Source of the DNA: Cristatella mucedo
Taxonomy: Eukaryota; Bryozoa; Phylactolaemata; Cristatellidae
Direction of reading: 5' to 3'
NCBI GenBank assembly: GCA_009760855.2
Contig: WPIO01000050.1
Span: 1,707,001 to 1,771,000 of the forward strand
Length of the DNA: 64,000 nt
The notes under the pieces are model-generated. The model made no database searches. It was not told where the DNA came from and worked only from the letters and a program-made list of their open reading frames with translations. Below, in pieces: positions 21,901 through 31,633 of this stretch. The position numbers and the translations under genes were made by a program. Positions within the stretch are counted from its first letter, which is position 1; each line of letters starts with the position of its first letter.

Positions 21901-22017
21901 TTATCAAGCATGATACCACTCACCATTTGATCGCGTTTCCTTAGCAGCAAATATAAAGCGCCTAGAAAGAGATTGAGTTCTTTAACGGCGCCTTATCAAG
22001 TGTATTATTATAATTAT
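18995..22017 (+). mobile_element. Nearly full-length L2/CR1-like LINE (endonuclease + RT), frame-broken
   Basis: It sits in intron 24 of the LMO7-like gene, antisense to it. The endonuclease region shows LALTETWLK, GGVAVIVRSKL, VVYRPPG, LGMGDFNVHFDN, HTLDQIFSHN and SDHMQISFNL, as in APE-type endonucleases. RT follows: NYRPVSLLPFLSKSLE, LFDLSAALDNIDH (the usual F-D-T changed), YGVPQGSVLGPVLF and HFYADDTQLYL. Breaks: frameshifts near 19,150 and 19,690, an in-frame TAG at 19,989-19,991 and a frameshift near 21,580. The tail is GCGCCTAGAAAGAGATTGAG..TTATCAAGTGTATTATTATA. Inactive as it stands. No ORF1 is seen. Confidence 0.92.
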
Positions 22018-22215
22018 TAGCATGGTCGTGGGTTCGAATCCTGTAGTGGGCGGGCGATCCTGTATTGCCAACTGGAACCAGTAGCGATAGCCTTTAAGGC
22101 CATCCTGCTGGCATAAAAATGAGGCCGTTAAATTAGCCAGCGTTTGGCTATTGTTTCTCTTGCTGCTGAAAAGCACCTTGATAGAGATTCAATTTTCCTA
22201 GGGTGCTACGCAATG
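22018..22215 (+). mobile_element. SINE-I copy (5'-truncated) with LINE-like tail
   Basis: It starts at CATGGTCGTGGGTTCGAATCC, has the body (AACCAGTAGCGATAGCCTTT), then AAGCACCTTGATAGAGATTC..CTAGGGTGCTACGCAATGG. It lies directly behind the LINE tail at 22,017. Confidence 0.75.
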
Positions 22216-22333
22216 GCCTAGCGACTAATAGGAATACTACTGTCACTTCTACCATGTGGCTGACTTGCCTTCACTCTTTACTAAGCTCGAGAGCGCCTGG
22301 GCCCCTAGCACTAGCCAGCCAGCCAGCACGTAC

Positions 22334-22901
22334 CCAGCTCCTGGCTGCAATAGGTGCACAGCTGCTTGGCGCTGACCGACAGGACCGACTCGTCCTCATC
22401 TGCATCTGTCGTCTGATCATCTGCCTGATTCAACTCGCCGTCGTACTCTTCGTTCTGTTGCTGCTGCTGCACGAGCTGCTGCTGATCGGTGTAGTAGTCG
22501 ATGGCCGACGGCAGGAGGTCACGTGAGCTTGGACCTGCTGCCGGTGGTGGCTGCGGCAACCTGCCGTTCAGGGCCGCAGGTGGTCTGGCCAGATCATCGG
22601 CCGTCATCCGGCGACCGCCGGCCGCCGACGAGAGCCTGGCCTGCGATCGGTCTCCCGAGTCGGCTGTCGAGTGGCGCCTGATGTCGTCAGACGGCGGCAC
22701 TTTCTCTGTCCTGGTCGCTGTGGCAGGCGCTGCAATGGCTGCTTGGCGGGTGTGGCGTGTGAGCTGGGGCACCAGCTGCTGCTGCTGCTGCTGCTTCCAA
22801 TCTTCGCCGCCATCTCCACCGGCCGGTAGGGGCGGCGGCCGCCAGTGGTCGGGTAGCGAGTTCTTTGACGACGACTGATCACTGTCGAAGCTCATCTGTG
22901 C
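22334..22901 (-). CDS. LMO7: LMO7-like exon 24: disordered region and first LIM zinc ligands
   Basis: 568 nt, phase 0 to phase 1, with acceptor GTGCTTCAG and donor GTACGT. It encodes AQMSFDSDQSSSKNSLPDHW, polyproline, a Gln run, a basic Ser/Thr segment, YYTDQQQLVQQQQQ and an acidic stretch, ending SAKQLCTYCSQEL. The last Cys-x2-Cys is the first half of LIM finger 1; the domain is completed in exon 25 across a 4-kb intron holding a LINE. Confidence 0.9.
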
Positions 22902-23094
22902 CTGAAGCACCACGAAATGCTGACGTCAACTTCGAGAAACTTGCGTGCATCTAACGGTTGAATTGCAAGGTAGCCCCTTGCCCCTTGCAGACCGTTCTCC
23001 TGGTCAACTTGCCTACTGGAGCTAAAGTAGGATACTTCCGTTACATAGCTTCCTCAGTCGATACATGAGCTCCTTGTATTTTCAGGGAATATAA

Positions 23095-23262
23095 TTAAAA
23101 AAATATAATTCATTTGTATAGCGCCCCAAGAGAACTTAATCTCTATCCAGGCGCTGCACATATGGTGCCTCGGGGCTCGAGCCCCCCCCCCCCCGACGTC
23201 AGCCCGACCTTGATCTGGCGAGAGCACCTTAACCGCTGGATCAAACCAGCTGGGAAATAATT
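23095..23262 (-). mobile_element. SINE-II copy
   Basis: ATTCATTTGTATAGCGCCCC..CTCTATCCAGGCGCTGCACA, then a C run and AGCACCTTAACCGCTGGATC. Confidence 0.88.
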
Positions 23263-23524
23263 CGTATTCCTACTTGTCCAGCAAAAAATGCAGTGAACTT
23301 TTGTTTTATGCATGCATGTGATTAACAAAAATATTGACAGTAAGAATAAATCGCTGGCATCACACTAACTTATATAGAACTAAATCTCTATCGACACATT
23401 TTACCACTCGCTGCAAAAGACTTAATGACAAGAGATTTGTGAAATGCACGTCATCAAGCGTTCAAAAAAATTAAGTGTCACGCTTAGGCCAGTCAGCATG
23501 CCAGCGCTAACATGAAGACACCCA

Positions 23525-23720
23525 GAGGCTCCCAGTCAGTACTTGCTCTTCACGGCCAGTCGTGGCTCGAATCCTGGCAGTGAAGTCACTTACAGTCCAT
23601 GCCAGCGATGACTGCACAGGTGGCTCCCAAGGAGTTATGTACTTGCTCTTCACGGCCGAGGTCGTGGCTCGAATCCTGGCAGTGAGCGATCCTTTTTTGC
23701 CAACTGCAAGCCGTGGTGAT
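23525..23720 (+). mobile_element. SINE-I copy with internally duplicated head
   Basis: ACTTGCTCTTCACGGCC..GTGGCTCGAATCCTGGCAGT occurs twice (about 23,539 and 23,640). Only the second is followed by the body (GAGCGATCC..CTGCAAGCCGTGGTGAT). Confidence 0.7.
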
Positions 23721-24543
23721 GGAGGGTCTAGGCCTCTCCGAAGGAGGACAGTAGGTAGGAGGTCTAAATGGCAAGTAGTCGTCTTAAAGTGCACGTGTGA
23801 GATGTCAGCAGTGGCTTCAGGCTTGAAGAGGGATACTGACACACAGCAAGGAATAGAGGATGAAGAGTCCAGCAGGAATGTTGCATATCGCTGTGTCTTA
23901 TTTATGTTGACAACAAAGCAGCTACAGAACGATCTGCCAAATAACGGCATGAAAGATGCTATGCAAATAAGGCTGTTAAGTCAGCTAATAGAAGGAAACT
24001 CACTTGCTTCTTCAACATGTTCGACCGATTGATCTGTCTGTACTGCAGTTGCAAGCGAGTCAAATCTGTCCCATATAACATGTAGCCTTTGATTTTGAAA
24101 TTATATCCTGTGCCATGGAAAAGTGGCAACAGGGGTACTCAAACTTTGGCAAATTGATGCTGCGGCTACAAGCCCGGCCGTCATTTAATAGCTAAAGGGA
24201 CCCAGCAAGGAAACTGGAACACAGTGGCTATCACAGGAGACAGCTGCCCAAAGGTCCGGGCAGTGTCCTACTAAGTTCTCACTGTCACAACCAGTGTGGG
24301 GTCAGGGCAAGTGCGACATACTGAATGGGCATCTAGGAAACACCTCGTCGATGCAAAACAATCGTTGCCAATCCACTGAGCCAGAGGGAGCAACAGCAGC
24401 AAGAAACATGGCCAGCCCCCAAAGCTGCAGAAGCAGCTGGCAGCATTGACGACAGGCAGCAACAGCTGGCAACAGCAGCTGCAGCAACAGATGGCAACAG
24501 GGGCAGAGAGGCAAAGCGAGCGAGTGCGTTCAAAGCTCCTCAC

Positions 24544-24909
24544 CTCTCCTCTTTGCCAGTGCCCCTCCTCCCGATCGCTCGAGCCGGTGGCTGCCTCTGA
24601 GTCTGGCGTCGAGCTGCCGCCGCCTGCGCTGCGGCCGAGCTGGCGGATGGCTGCCAGCTCGCGGTTTCTCTCCTCCCTCAGCCTCCGCTCCTTCTCGCGA
24701 GCTCCGCCCACGTCGTCGCTCTCGGCTTCCCCATCGTCGGCCGCAGCCATCTGCTGTCGCGCCTGCCTCACGCTCTCCAGCTCCTTCCTCCGCTCGCTCT
24801 GAGCCTGAGCCGGAGCACCGGCGCCGGCGGCAGGCGCGGCGATCCACGAGCTGCCGACTCGGCCGCCGGCGCTCTTGGGCGGGGCTCCCTGGAAAGCGGA
24901 GACATTGAG
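24544..24909 (-). CDS. LMO7: LMO7-like exon 23: Arg/Glu-rich coiled coil
   Basis: It encodes LNVSAFQGAPPK, then QSERRKELESVRQARQQM, an acidic stretch, GAREKERRLREERNRELAA and SDREEGHWQRGE, ending in phase 0 before GTGAGG. The coil is typical of the region before the LIM domain. The start is uncertain: the phase-0 acceptor CGATCAG gives 24,909. A stronger pyrimidine tract ending TCTCTTTAG gives 24,932 but needs a phase-1 upstream donor that I do not see. Confidence 0.75.
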
Positions 24910-25175
24910 CTGATCGGTGCTCGTCGGCAGTGCTAAAGAGACGGGCAGACGAGTGGGAGCGTCAATTTGTGCGGCAGCATTGCTGCTGACTGCCTGCTTT
25001 GTGACCTTTGTGAACGGTGGGAAGCCATGCGGCACACTCACGTGGCTCGAATTGCCACTCTCAGCGGCCAAGCAGCTGGAAATACGCGAGGCGCGGCGGC
25101 CCTTGCGCAAGCACGCATTGAGAGTGCTCGCAGGCACAAGCAGACGATCGGGCGGCCACTTCTCCCTCCGCTTAC

Positions 25176-25415
25176 GCTTGACTTCCAGGCACCAGTCTTG
25201 GCAGCGGGTCTGTCCAGCGTCCTGGATTTGACCAGTACAGGCCGCGCGTCCGCTGGCTGGCCACGACGCTGCTCGTCCTGCTGCTGCTGCTGACGCTGCC
25301 TCCAGTAGGCGTCGGCCTCGCGGCTTTGCTGCTCAAAGAGGGCACGGCTCGATCGGAAGTCGAGTGACTTGTTCAGCGCCTCGTCCGACCCGGCTTCGCT
25401 GAGCCTGCTGCTCGG
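25176..25415 (-). CDS. LMO7: LMO7-like exon 22
   Basis: 240 nt, phase 0 to phase 0. It encodes SRLSEAGSDEALNKSLDFR, RALFEQQSREADAYWRQRQ, a short Gln run and ARPVLVKSRTLDRPAAK. The acceptor is one of several closely spaced AGs (the CAG before 25,415 gives the needed phase). The donor is GTAAGC. It is charged and probably helical. Confidence 0.68.
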
Positions 25416-25603
25416 CTGCTCGGGCGGAAACGAACGAACGGCAGCGTGTTCGTGGGGAGCGGTGAAGTGGTGGCTGTGGCGGCGGCGGCCGCCTTGCCAA
25501 CCGACTCTAAGAGCAGCCCCGCGAAGTAGAAAAAGGGGGAAATGTGCTTCGATGGTCCATGTTGACGATGCAACGCAGCAATGCAGCAGCTAAGCAGCCC
25601 TCT

Positions 25604-25637
<34 letters not shown>

Positions 25638-25725
25638 CAGCAGCAGCAGCAGTAGCAGTGGCAGACGGAAAACAGTCGACAGAAAACAGGCCGACAGAGC
25701 GTGTTTATGCATGGCTGAGCACACA

Positions 25726-25761
<36 letters not shown>

Positions 25762-25762
25762 T
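25604..25762 (+). repeat. CAG repeats flanking a splice donor
   Basis: Two CAG tracts (25,604-25,655 and 25,727-25,762). On the gene strand the second begins right after the exon 21 donor (GTAAGCTGCTGCTG). Confidence 0.9.
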
Positions 25763-25765
25763 TAC

Positions 25766-26013
25766 GTAGCCGTCTGTCAAGTCGGAGCTCCGCATGTCGA
25801 ATCCAGAGATGCACTTGCGCAGAGGATGCACGCTGCCGCCGCTTCCCCTGAAGCTGCCGTCCTGCTGGTCTTGGCGCTGCTGCTGCTGCTCGGCCTTGCG
25901 CATGTACCGCGGCTTCTCGCGGGTCAGCCGCATCACGTCTTCCTTGCTCACCACCGAAGGCATGCTTGGGTCAAGGTCGATAGTCTTCTGCTTGCTCAGG
26001 GACGAAGGCCGAT
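25766..26013 (-). CDS. LMO7: LMO7-like exon 21
   Basis: 248 nt, phase 1 to phase 0, with acceptor TTCCTCTTTCAG and donor GTAAGC. It encodes DRPSSLSKQKTIDLDPSMP, SKEDVMRLTREKPRYMRK, a Gln run, FRGSGGSVHPLRK and FDMRSSDLTDGY. The donor is followed immediately by a run of CTG trinucleotides. Confidence 0.82.
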
Positions 26014-27074
26014 CTGAAAGAGGAAGTGGAGGCGCCAGATGCAGGTAGCCTGAGTCTCGTCTGCTCCTTCGCCGCTTGACGATGTGACGATGCCGGCCGC
26101 ACCCACTGCGCATGCAGTGCACTCAATCAGCATCTACACTGGCCAACGTTTGGACGCGAGACACCTGAGAAATTGAGGCTACGTCAACAGATTTTACTGG
26201 TAAGGGGCGTGGATGACGGGCAGGATCCAAGTGTCTTTTTGGGCATGGTTAGAGGAGTTAGCAGAGAGGTCTGTTACTTGGTGGTGAATCACAGACTTCT
26301 GAGGCAGCCGACCAATCAGAAACAGACCCAAAAATGTAAGGTCGATGCCTTCTTCGGGGACGTGTTGCAAGGTAGGGAGATCAGTCTTTTGGATAGCAAG
26401 TGTTCGAATTACACGAATTTATTGATGAAGAAAGCGGTTTGCATAAGGGTGGTGGCTAAATTTTGGATGACTTGTCTACAAGCCTATACAGGTAGCAGCC
26501 GCCGATGAGTGTTTATAGGTAGCCTCTGCTCAATTTCCATTTTCTGCCAAGCGAGAAACTTACTGTAGGACCTTCACACTTCCGAGATCTCTCTAGCTGC
26601 TAAGTGAGAGGGTATGCACCAGCCACAGCCCAACAGCAAGGCTAGTCTCGACTCCAAACTAGAAAAGCCAGCCTTGACTCGGCTGGCTCGACAGTCGTTT
26701 GCATTCACGATGAGTTCCCGAGTGTGTCGAGTCCAAACGTTCGCCAGTCTGGATGCAGCTAAAAGCTTCATTCTAAAGTTAAGTATGGCAGAGTGAAGTG
26801 GGGAATATAGTGCATCTTTTCAATCGGTGAGATGGTGAATTCCCTCAGTCGCTGCCACAAGGCAAGCCACGGCCACCTATATTAACCCACTAGATGGTAA
26901 GACCGGTCGTTGGTCGAGTGTTTAAACATCCAGCCTCTGCTTACTGTGCATTAGCAGTAGCTGCAAACACCATCGGACCATCCTCCTTTAAGAAGCTGCC
27001 TCACAGCTTCTTAAAGGAGGAGAAATGCAAGTGAAGGCACGAGGTGCTTTCCTTCCACTGCTGCTACTGCTTAC
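26014..27074 (-). other. LMO7-like intron 20
   Basis: No repeat family recognised. It contains a perfect 17-bp hairpin at 26,982-27,020. Confidence 0.6.
26982..27020. repeat. Perfect 17-bp hairpin in intron 20
   Basis: CCTCCTTTAAGAAGCTG (26,982-26,998), 5-nt loop, then its exact reverse complement (27,004-27,020). It lies about 55 nt upstream of the exon 20 end on the plus strand, i.e. shortly after the exon 20 donor in the transcript. Confidence 0.9.
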
Positions 27075-27684
27075 CTAGCGTTGCGGCCTTGGCCTTGGCC
27101 TTGACCAGGGGTGAGTTGAAGTCGTCCTTCGATGGACTGCGCTGCTGCTGCTCAGAGCGACCAGCAGGGCTCAAGTTGGCCGCCTTTTTCGGGGGCATGT
27201 CGTAGCTAACGGTGGCGGACCGCCCACTCTGGCTCCACGTGCTTCGGCTCTGCTGCTGCTGCAGCTGTGAGGATGACAGCTTGCCAGCGCTGCTGGCCTG
27301 CTTCGGTCCAGGGGGCGCCTGGTGCCGCTGCTGCTGCCGCTGCAGCTGCGGCCTGCTCTCCACCACTTGAGAAGGCTTTGCCTTATCCTCAGGAGCAGGC
27401 GGCAGCTGCTGCTGTGGCGGCGGTTTGATCGAAGCAAGCCGGCTGTCTGCAGCTGCTGCAGTCGATTTCCTGCTCATGTCCATGACCTCTTTGCGTGTCA
27501 GGCGCGGTGGGGTGAGGTCACGCGAGCCCAGCTGCTCAGGCAGCTGCGTGGTCTCGTAGTGCTTGTAGACGTCGGACATAGGTGGCGTGGCGGTGGGCAT
27601 GACACTGCTTTGCGAGCTCCTGGCAGGCGCAGCCACAGTGGGCTGCCACTCGACCGGAGGTGGTGGTGGCAAGCTCGAGTAGCC
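27075..27684 (-). CDS. LMO7: LMO7-like exon 20: long disordered Pro/Gln-rich segment
   Basis: 610 nt, the longest exon, phase 0 to phase 1, with acceptor CTGCTTCAG and donor GTAAGC. It encodes GYSSLPPPPPVEWQPTV, then MSDVYKHYETTQ, LTRKEVMDMSRKS, long Pro/Gln/Ser stretches and YDMPPKKAANLSP, ending KAKAKAATL. It is mostly disordered. LTRKEVMDMSRKS resembles MRLTREKPRYMRK in exon 21, suggesting a repeated short basic motif. Confidence 0.82.
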
Positions 27685-27719
27685 CTGAAGCAGTAGCAGC
27701 AGCAATAACAGCGTGGTGA

Positions 27720-27843
27720 CAGCAGCAGCAGCAGCAGGCAGCAGCAGCAGTGGGCAGCAGAAGCAGCAGGCAGCAGCAGCAGCAGCAGCAGCAGCAGGCA
27801 GCAGCAGCAGTGGGCAGCAGAAGCAGCAGGCAGCAGCAGCAGT
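27720..27843 (+). repeat. CAG-rich tandem duplication inside intron 19
   Basis: A ~57-bp unit (GCAGGCAGCAGCAGCAGTGG then GCAGCAGAAGCAGCAG) occurs twice, separated by pure CAG. It fills most of a 175-bp intron between two coding exons. Confidence 0.85.
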
Positions 27844-27859
27844 GCTGCTATCACCATAC

Positions 27860-28003
27860 CATCGATGCTTTCGGTGTAAGCTTGTCATTTTCAATCAGTT
27901 CTTGCTGGGCCTGCAGCAGCAGCAGCTGCTGCTGCTGCTCACGCATCTGCAGCAGCAGCTGCTGCTCCTGCAGAATGCGCTGCCGCTCCTGAAGAAGACG
28001 CTC
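27860..28003 (-). CDS. LMO7: LMO7-like exon 19: Gln/Leu-rich coiled coil
   Basis: 144 nt, phase 0 to phase 0, with acceptor GTATTGCAG and donor GTATGG. It encodes ERLLQERQRILQEQQLLLQ, further Gln/Leu repeats, and ends ELIENDKLTPKASM. CAG/CTG trinucleotides make up much of the coding sequence, so the Q and L runs may vary in length. Confidence 0.82.
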
Positions 28004-28453
28004 CTGCAATACGATCAAAAATGAGCTTGAGACCGCTCACCACGGCTCAATACCTCCGAGAAGTGCCTAGCTTCAGTCGATTGCCAGAGAGTGTGGCAGC
28101 ACACTGCTGTTGGCATACGTCAGCCAACATGCTGGGCATGGAGGGCGCACGTCAGCCAACAAGTTGACATGGAAGGCAATGCTGCTGCTCTTGTGCACTC
28201 GAGTATGACTGATGACTGTATGCTTTTTCCTCTAGCTCTCTTTCATGCTCTCTTTTACCCATCTTTCCATCTGTTCATCTGTGTTTCTGACTGTGTGCCG
28301 TGTGCCTGACCATCTGACTGTCTATATATCTATCACTCTGTCGATATATACAATATATGTGTATATACATTCATATGTATTATTAGTATTGCTCTTGCTC
28401 TCTCCCATGTTCTCTCCATCTCCATCTGTCTTTCCGTATGTCTCTCTCCATAC

Positions 28454-28484
<31 letters not shown>

Positions 28485-28527
28485 CATATATACATATATA
28501 CATATATAAATATATATATATATATAT

Positions 28528-28665
28528 CACCATAAGAGATCTTAATCTCTATTCAGGCACTTCACATACGCCTGCCATGGGCTTGACCTGCGACCTCGGC
28601 CATACTGCATTCGTCTTGACCTTGATCGGGGTGAGCACCTCAACCATTGGCCCAAACTAGCACGG
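28528..28665 (-). mobile_element. SINE-II copy
   Basis: GATCTTAATCTCTATTCAGGCACTTCACATACG, then AGCACCTCAACCATTGGCCC. The outer tail is replaced by a TA repeat. Confidence 0.75.
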
Positions 28666-28674
28666 CATCAATCT

Positions 28675-28735
<61 letters not shown>

Positions 28736-29867
28736 CCCGTGTGTGAAGATCAAGCTCCCTTTGAGCACCATACACTTGTCTTATTATTACTGCTGTTATT
28801 ATTTATTCAACTACATATGTATATACTTGCTCATATTACTATCTCTCTCTTTTCTTTATGTCTATCTCTCTAACTCCATCCTTATTCCACTAAATCATCT
28901 GCTGGAAGAGAAAGAAGGAAAGCAATTGGCACGACACATTGTTTGCTGCTCTCAGGCATCGAGTGCATGAGCACAGGGTGAGTAGCAAGTGCAGCCAGTA
29001 ACTGGACGACAGACTGCTAAACTGCATGATTGCAGGCTAGCAGCACAGGCAGCACTCTGGTGACACGTATGCTTGCAGCTACGTGCAGAGGCAGCTATGC
29101 GTGCAATGCACTAAGCTGTGCTAGAGTGCAAGCAAGCATCACCGTGCATCTTTTTGTTTTTGCTTTACACTAGCCACCCAAACCAGCAGGACAGGTGGAT
29201 CGGTCCTGTCCATGTCTAGCTAGCTAGGGTACACTGGGGGAGGGGCCGAGTGACCTGGCGAAGCACATGCGACTGCATGCAGGCAGGGGTGCCCTGGGCG
29301 AATAGCTGGCTGCTGTGTCATGCCACACACTGTGAGTGCAGCAGTGCTGTGAATAACCACTCCCAGCTTTGCCTAACCATTTCAAGAATGGAGAACTTTG
29401 GAGCACTTCTTGTTAGCATGCCTGATATGTGCTTATCCATCACCCGCCTCTCTGTGAAAGAGGCATTCCACCCACAGGGATGGGGTGCAGGTGGCTACTA
29501 CTCAAACTTCACTCGAGCAACGAGGGCCAGTGCGAGCACAAACGAGGCACGAAATACTAGCAGCAGCCGCTCACCCATGCTGCATGCAAAAATACTCAAG
29601 AAAAGACAAGGCTCAGCAGAGCTCTGGACAGGACAGAAGTGCCAGGGCAGGCAGGATCTAGATAGAGCGGCTGCATAACTCTGGACTGGGGCGACATGTT
29701 CGACTGACCTCGGCATCTGCTGAATCCACCTAGCGACAGGACACCGAGAAAGTGCCGTCAAATGCGCCAAAAGCCAGAATCAGGGGGGCTTTATGCAAGC
29801 GACCATGCTGCTAGCACCAGGGGGCCAAACTAGAGCAGAGGCTGTAGGGGCATTGCCACATAGTCTC

Positions 29868-30061
29868 TCTTGCATTCCCTCTGTCTCTCTGTCTCTCTGT
29901 CTCCCTCCCTCCCCCTCTCTCTCTCTCCCCCTCTCTCGGTCTCTGTCTCTCTCTCTCTGTCTCTCTGTGTCTCTCTTTGTTTCTCAAGAACTCTCTCTCT
30001 CTCTCCCTCTCTGTCTGTCTGTCTGTCTGTCTTTGTCTCTCTATTTCTCTCTGTCTTTCTG

Positions 30062-30097
<36 letters not shown>

Positions 30098-30118
30098 TAT
30101 CTTGCTCTCAAGCACAGT
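29868..30118 (+). repeat. CT-rich tract (GA in the transcript) just after the exon 18 donor
   Basis: About 250 bp of CT/GTCT repeats. The long frames through it are low-complexity and not genes. Confidence 0.95.
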
Positions 30119-30164
30119 CTCACTCCCCTCTCTCCGCCTCACCATTACGAGACGAGCTCCCTAC

Positions 30165-30265
30165 CTCCATCTGCCTCAGCTCCAGCTCCTTCCGGCAAAG
30201 CTCTTCCTCTTTGCTGCTGATGCTACTGCCGTCGTCGCGTGCAGGAGTCACTCGCTGCAAGTGGC
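30165..30265 (-). CDS. LMO7: LMO7-like exon 18: charged helix
   Basis: 101 nt, phase 1 to phase 0, with acceptor TACCCGACAG and donor GTAGGG. It encodes GHLQRVTPARDDGSS, then KEEELCRKELELRQME, a strong coiled coil that continues as ERLLQERQR in exon 19. A second acceptor (CTTGCAG, phase 0) lies inside. It is flanked by long, mutually complementary CT and GA tracts (see findings). Confidence 0.75.
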
Positions 30266-30582
30266 CTGTCGGGTACCAAGAGAGAAAGATGCAACAGCTC
30301 GAAGCACGATCGTCCGAAGTGGGCCGGTCAAGGCTGGCCAGCTGACCCACCACATGCGGGCAGAAGGAGCAAGCAGCGCTGCTGCCAGGCGAGGGGTCAG
30401 CCAGACAGACACAGACACCGAGCAGCAGCTACGTCCTCCGCAGGCACGGCGTCATCTCTAGCAGCGCCACGGTCCCAGTAGCCGCGTGGGCTCTGAAGGG
30501 GACGTTCGGTGGCGAGCGATGAAGCCAGCAAGCACAGAGCGGCTAGCTGTCGAATGCCGAAGCCGCCTGGACACGACTATGG

Positions 30583-30625
30583 GGGGAAGGAGGGAGAGAG
30601 GGAGGGAGAGAGAGAGGGAGGGAGG

Positions 30626-30670
<45 letters not shown>

Positions 30671-30778
30671 AGAGAGGGAGGGAGGGAGGGAGGGAGGGAG
30701 AGAGGGAGGGAGGGAGAGAGGGAGGGAGAGAGGGAGAGAGAGAGAGGGAGAGAGGGAGGGAGGGAGAGAGGGAGGGGG
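30583..30778 (+). repeat. GA/GGGA tract (CT in the transcript) in intron 17
   Basis: About 195 bp of GGGA and GA units upstream of the exon 18 acceptor. Confidence 0.95.
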
Positions 30779-30898
30779 CAGCCTTCGAGCTAAACTCGCT
30801 CGAAGACCATAGCCGGATGCTGCTGCTGCTGCTGCTGCTGTGCCCTCCACTCGGACAGTCCCTGCGCAGACTTTCCGTCGAACGTGGCCGACTACCAC

Positions 30899-31087
30899 CT
30901 TGACCGTAGCAGACTCGAGGAGCACCGGTGACAGTGCGGCCAGATAAAAGCCTGTCTCTGTCTTGCCGCCCCATCTCGCCGGGACAGAGGGCTAGTGACT
31001 GGCAGACTTCGAGGGCAATCTGATTGGCACACTCAATGGGGGAGCAGCTCAAGCTGGAGGCTGCGGCTGGTCGAGGGTCAGTTCTGA
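30899..31087 (-). CDS. LMO7: LMO7-like exon 17
   Basis: About 189 nt, phase 1 to phase 1. It encodes VRTDPRPAAASS, then SPIECANQIALEVCQSLA and PGEMGRQDRDRLLSG. The acceptor GAGACCTTAG is fair. Two overlapping donors (GTGGTA at 30,898, GTAGTC at 30,895) keep the same phase, so the end is uncertain by one codon. No known domain. Least certain of the central exons, supported mainly by phase. Confidence 0.55.
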
Positions 31088-31183
31088 CTAAGGTCTCCAG
31101 ATAAAGGTCGCCACCGAAGCAGAGGGGGGTCGAGCGCTTGCGCTAGCGATCCCTCGAGATCGCGACTCTGGGCGCCCACTCAC

Positions 31184-31239
31184 CAAAATCATCCAATGCT
31201 CTCGCCGGGCCGGCCACAGCAGAGCTTCTGTTCGAGGAG
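31184..31239 (-). CDS. LMO7: LMO7-like exon 16, 56 nt
   Basis: A small exon between CTTGTCTCTGCAG and a perfect GTGAGT. In the only frame that fits both neighbours (phase 2 to phase 1) it encodes SSNRSSAVAGPARALDDF. The other frames either hit a stop or fail at the next junction. Its length is not a multiple of three, so skipping it would shift the frame. Confidence 0.7.
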
Positions 31240-31490
31240 CTGCAGAGACAAGAGTAGCAGTGAGCAAATAGTCACGTGGCACCAGGCGGACGCGCCCCGC
31301 GCTCGGCCTAGCAGCAGCCGCTCCCGCATCAGCCGACAGCAGCCGACGGCTCGGGGAGGATTTCGCACCGCGAGAGAAAAGCGTCCGATGCATTGCATGG
31401 TTGGGCAGGGGGAAGGTTCGACTCTCAACGAGAGTTCCAACTGTGGGGCGACGCAGCTTTGGTGCCATCTTGCGCGCGGCTCGTCATTAC

Positions 31491-31633
31491 ACATTGCCGG
31501 CAGAAGGCGCGCCGTCCCTGTCGGTGCCGTTCACGTGACCGCCACTGCCTCCACCAGTCACCGACTCGGCGGCGAAGCGACTCTTCAGCTCGAGCAGCTT
31601 CTTCGTAGCTCGATCGCGAGCTGCCTCTCTTTC
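31491..31633 (-). CDS. LMO7: LMO7-like exon 15: coiled coil then Gly/Ser linker
   Basis: 143 nt, phase 0 to phase 2. It encodes EREAARDRATKKLLELKSRF, a continuation of the exon 14 helix, then VTGGGSGGH and DGAPSAGN. The phase-2 donor GTAATG at 31,490 is the one that fits exon 16. An earlier donor GTGACT at 31,561 (72-nt form, phase 0) is also possible and could be an alternative site. Confidence 0.72.

Larger units (their letters stand above)
22902..24543 (-). other. LMO7-like intron 23
   Basis: It contains SINE-II (23,095-23,262), a partly duplicated SINE-I (23,525-23,720) and CAG/CTG-rich sequence near 24,430-24,495. No gene seen. Confidence 0.7.
28004..30164 (-). other. LMO7-like intron 18
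   Basis: It contains TA tracts (28,440-28,528), SINE-II (28,528-28,665), a TG tract (28,676-28,732) and a long CT tract (29,868-30,118). The ORF at 29,250-29,678 shows no motif. Confidence 0.7.

Noticed and set aside
29793-30461. 222-codon plus-strand ORF
   Set aside because: It is mostly the CT microsatellite read as Ser/Leu/Cys/Val and overlaps a supported minus-strand exon.
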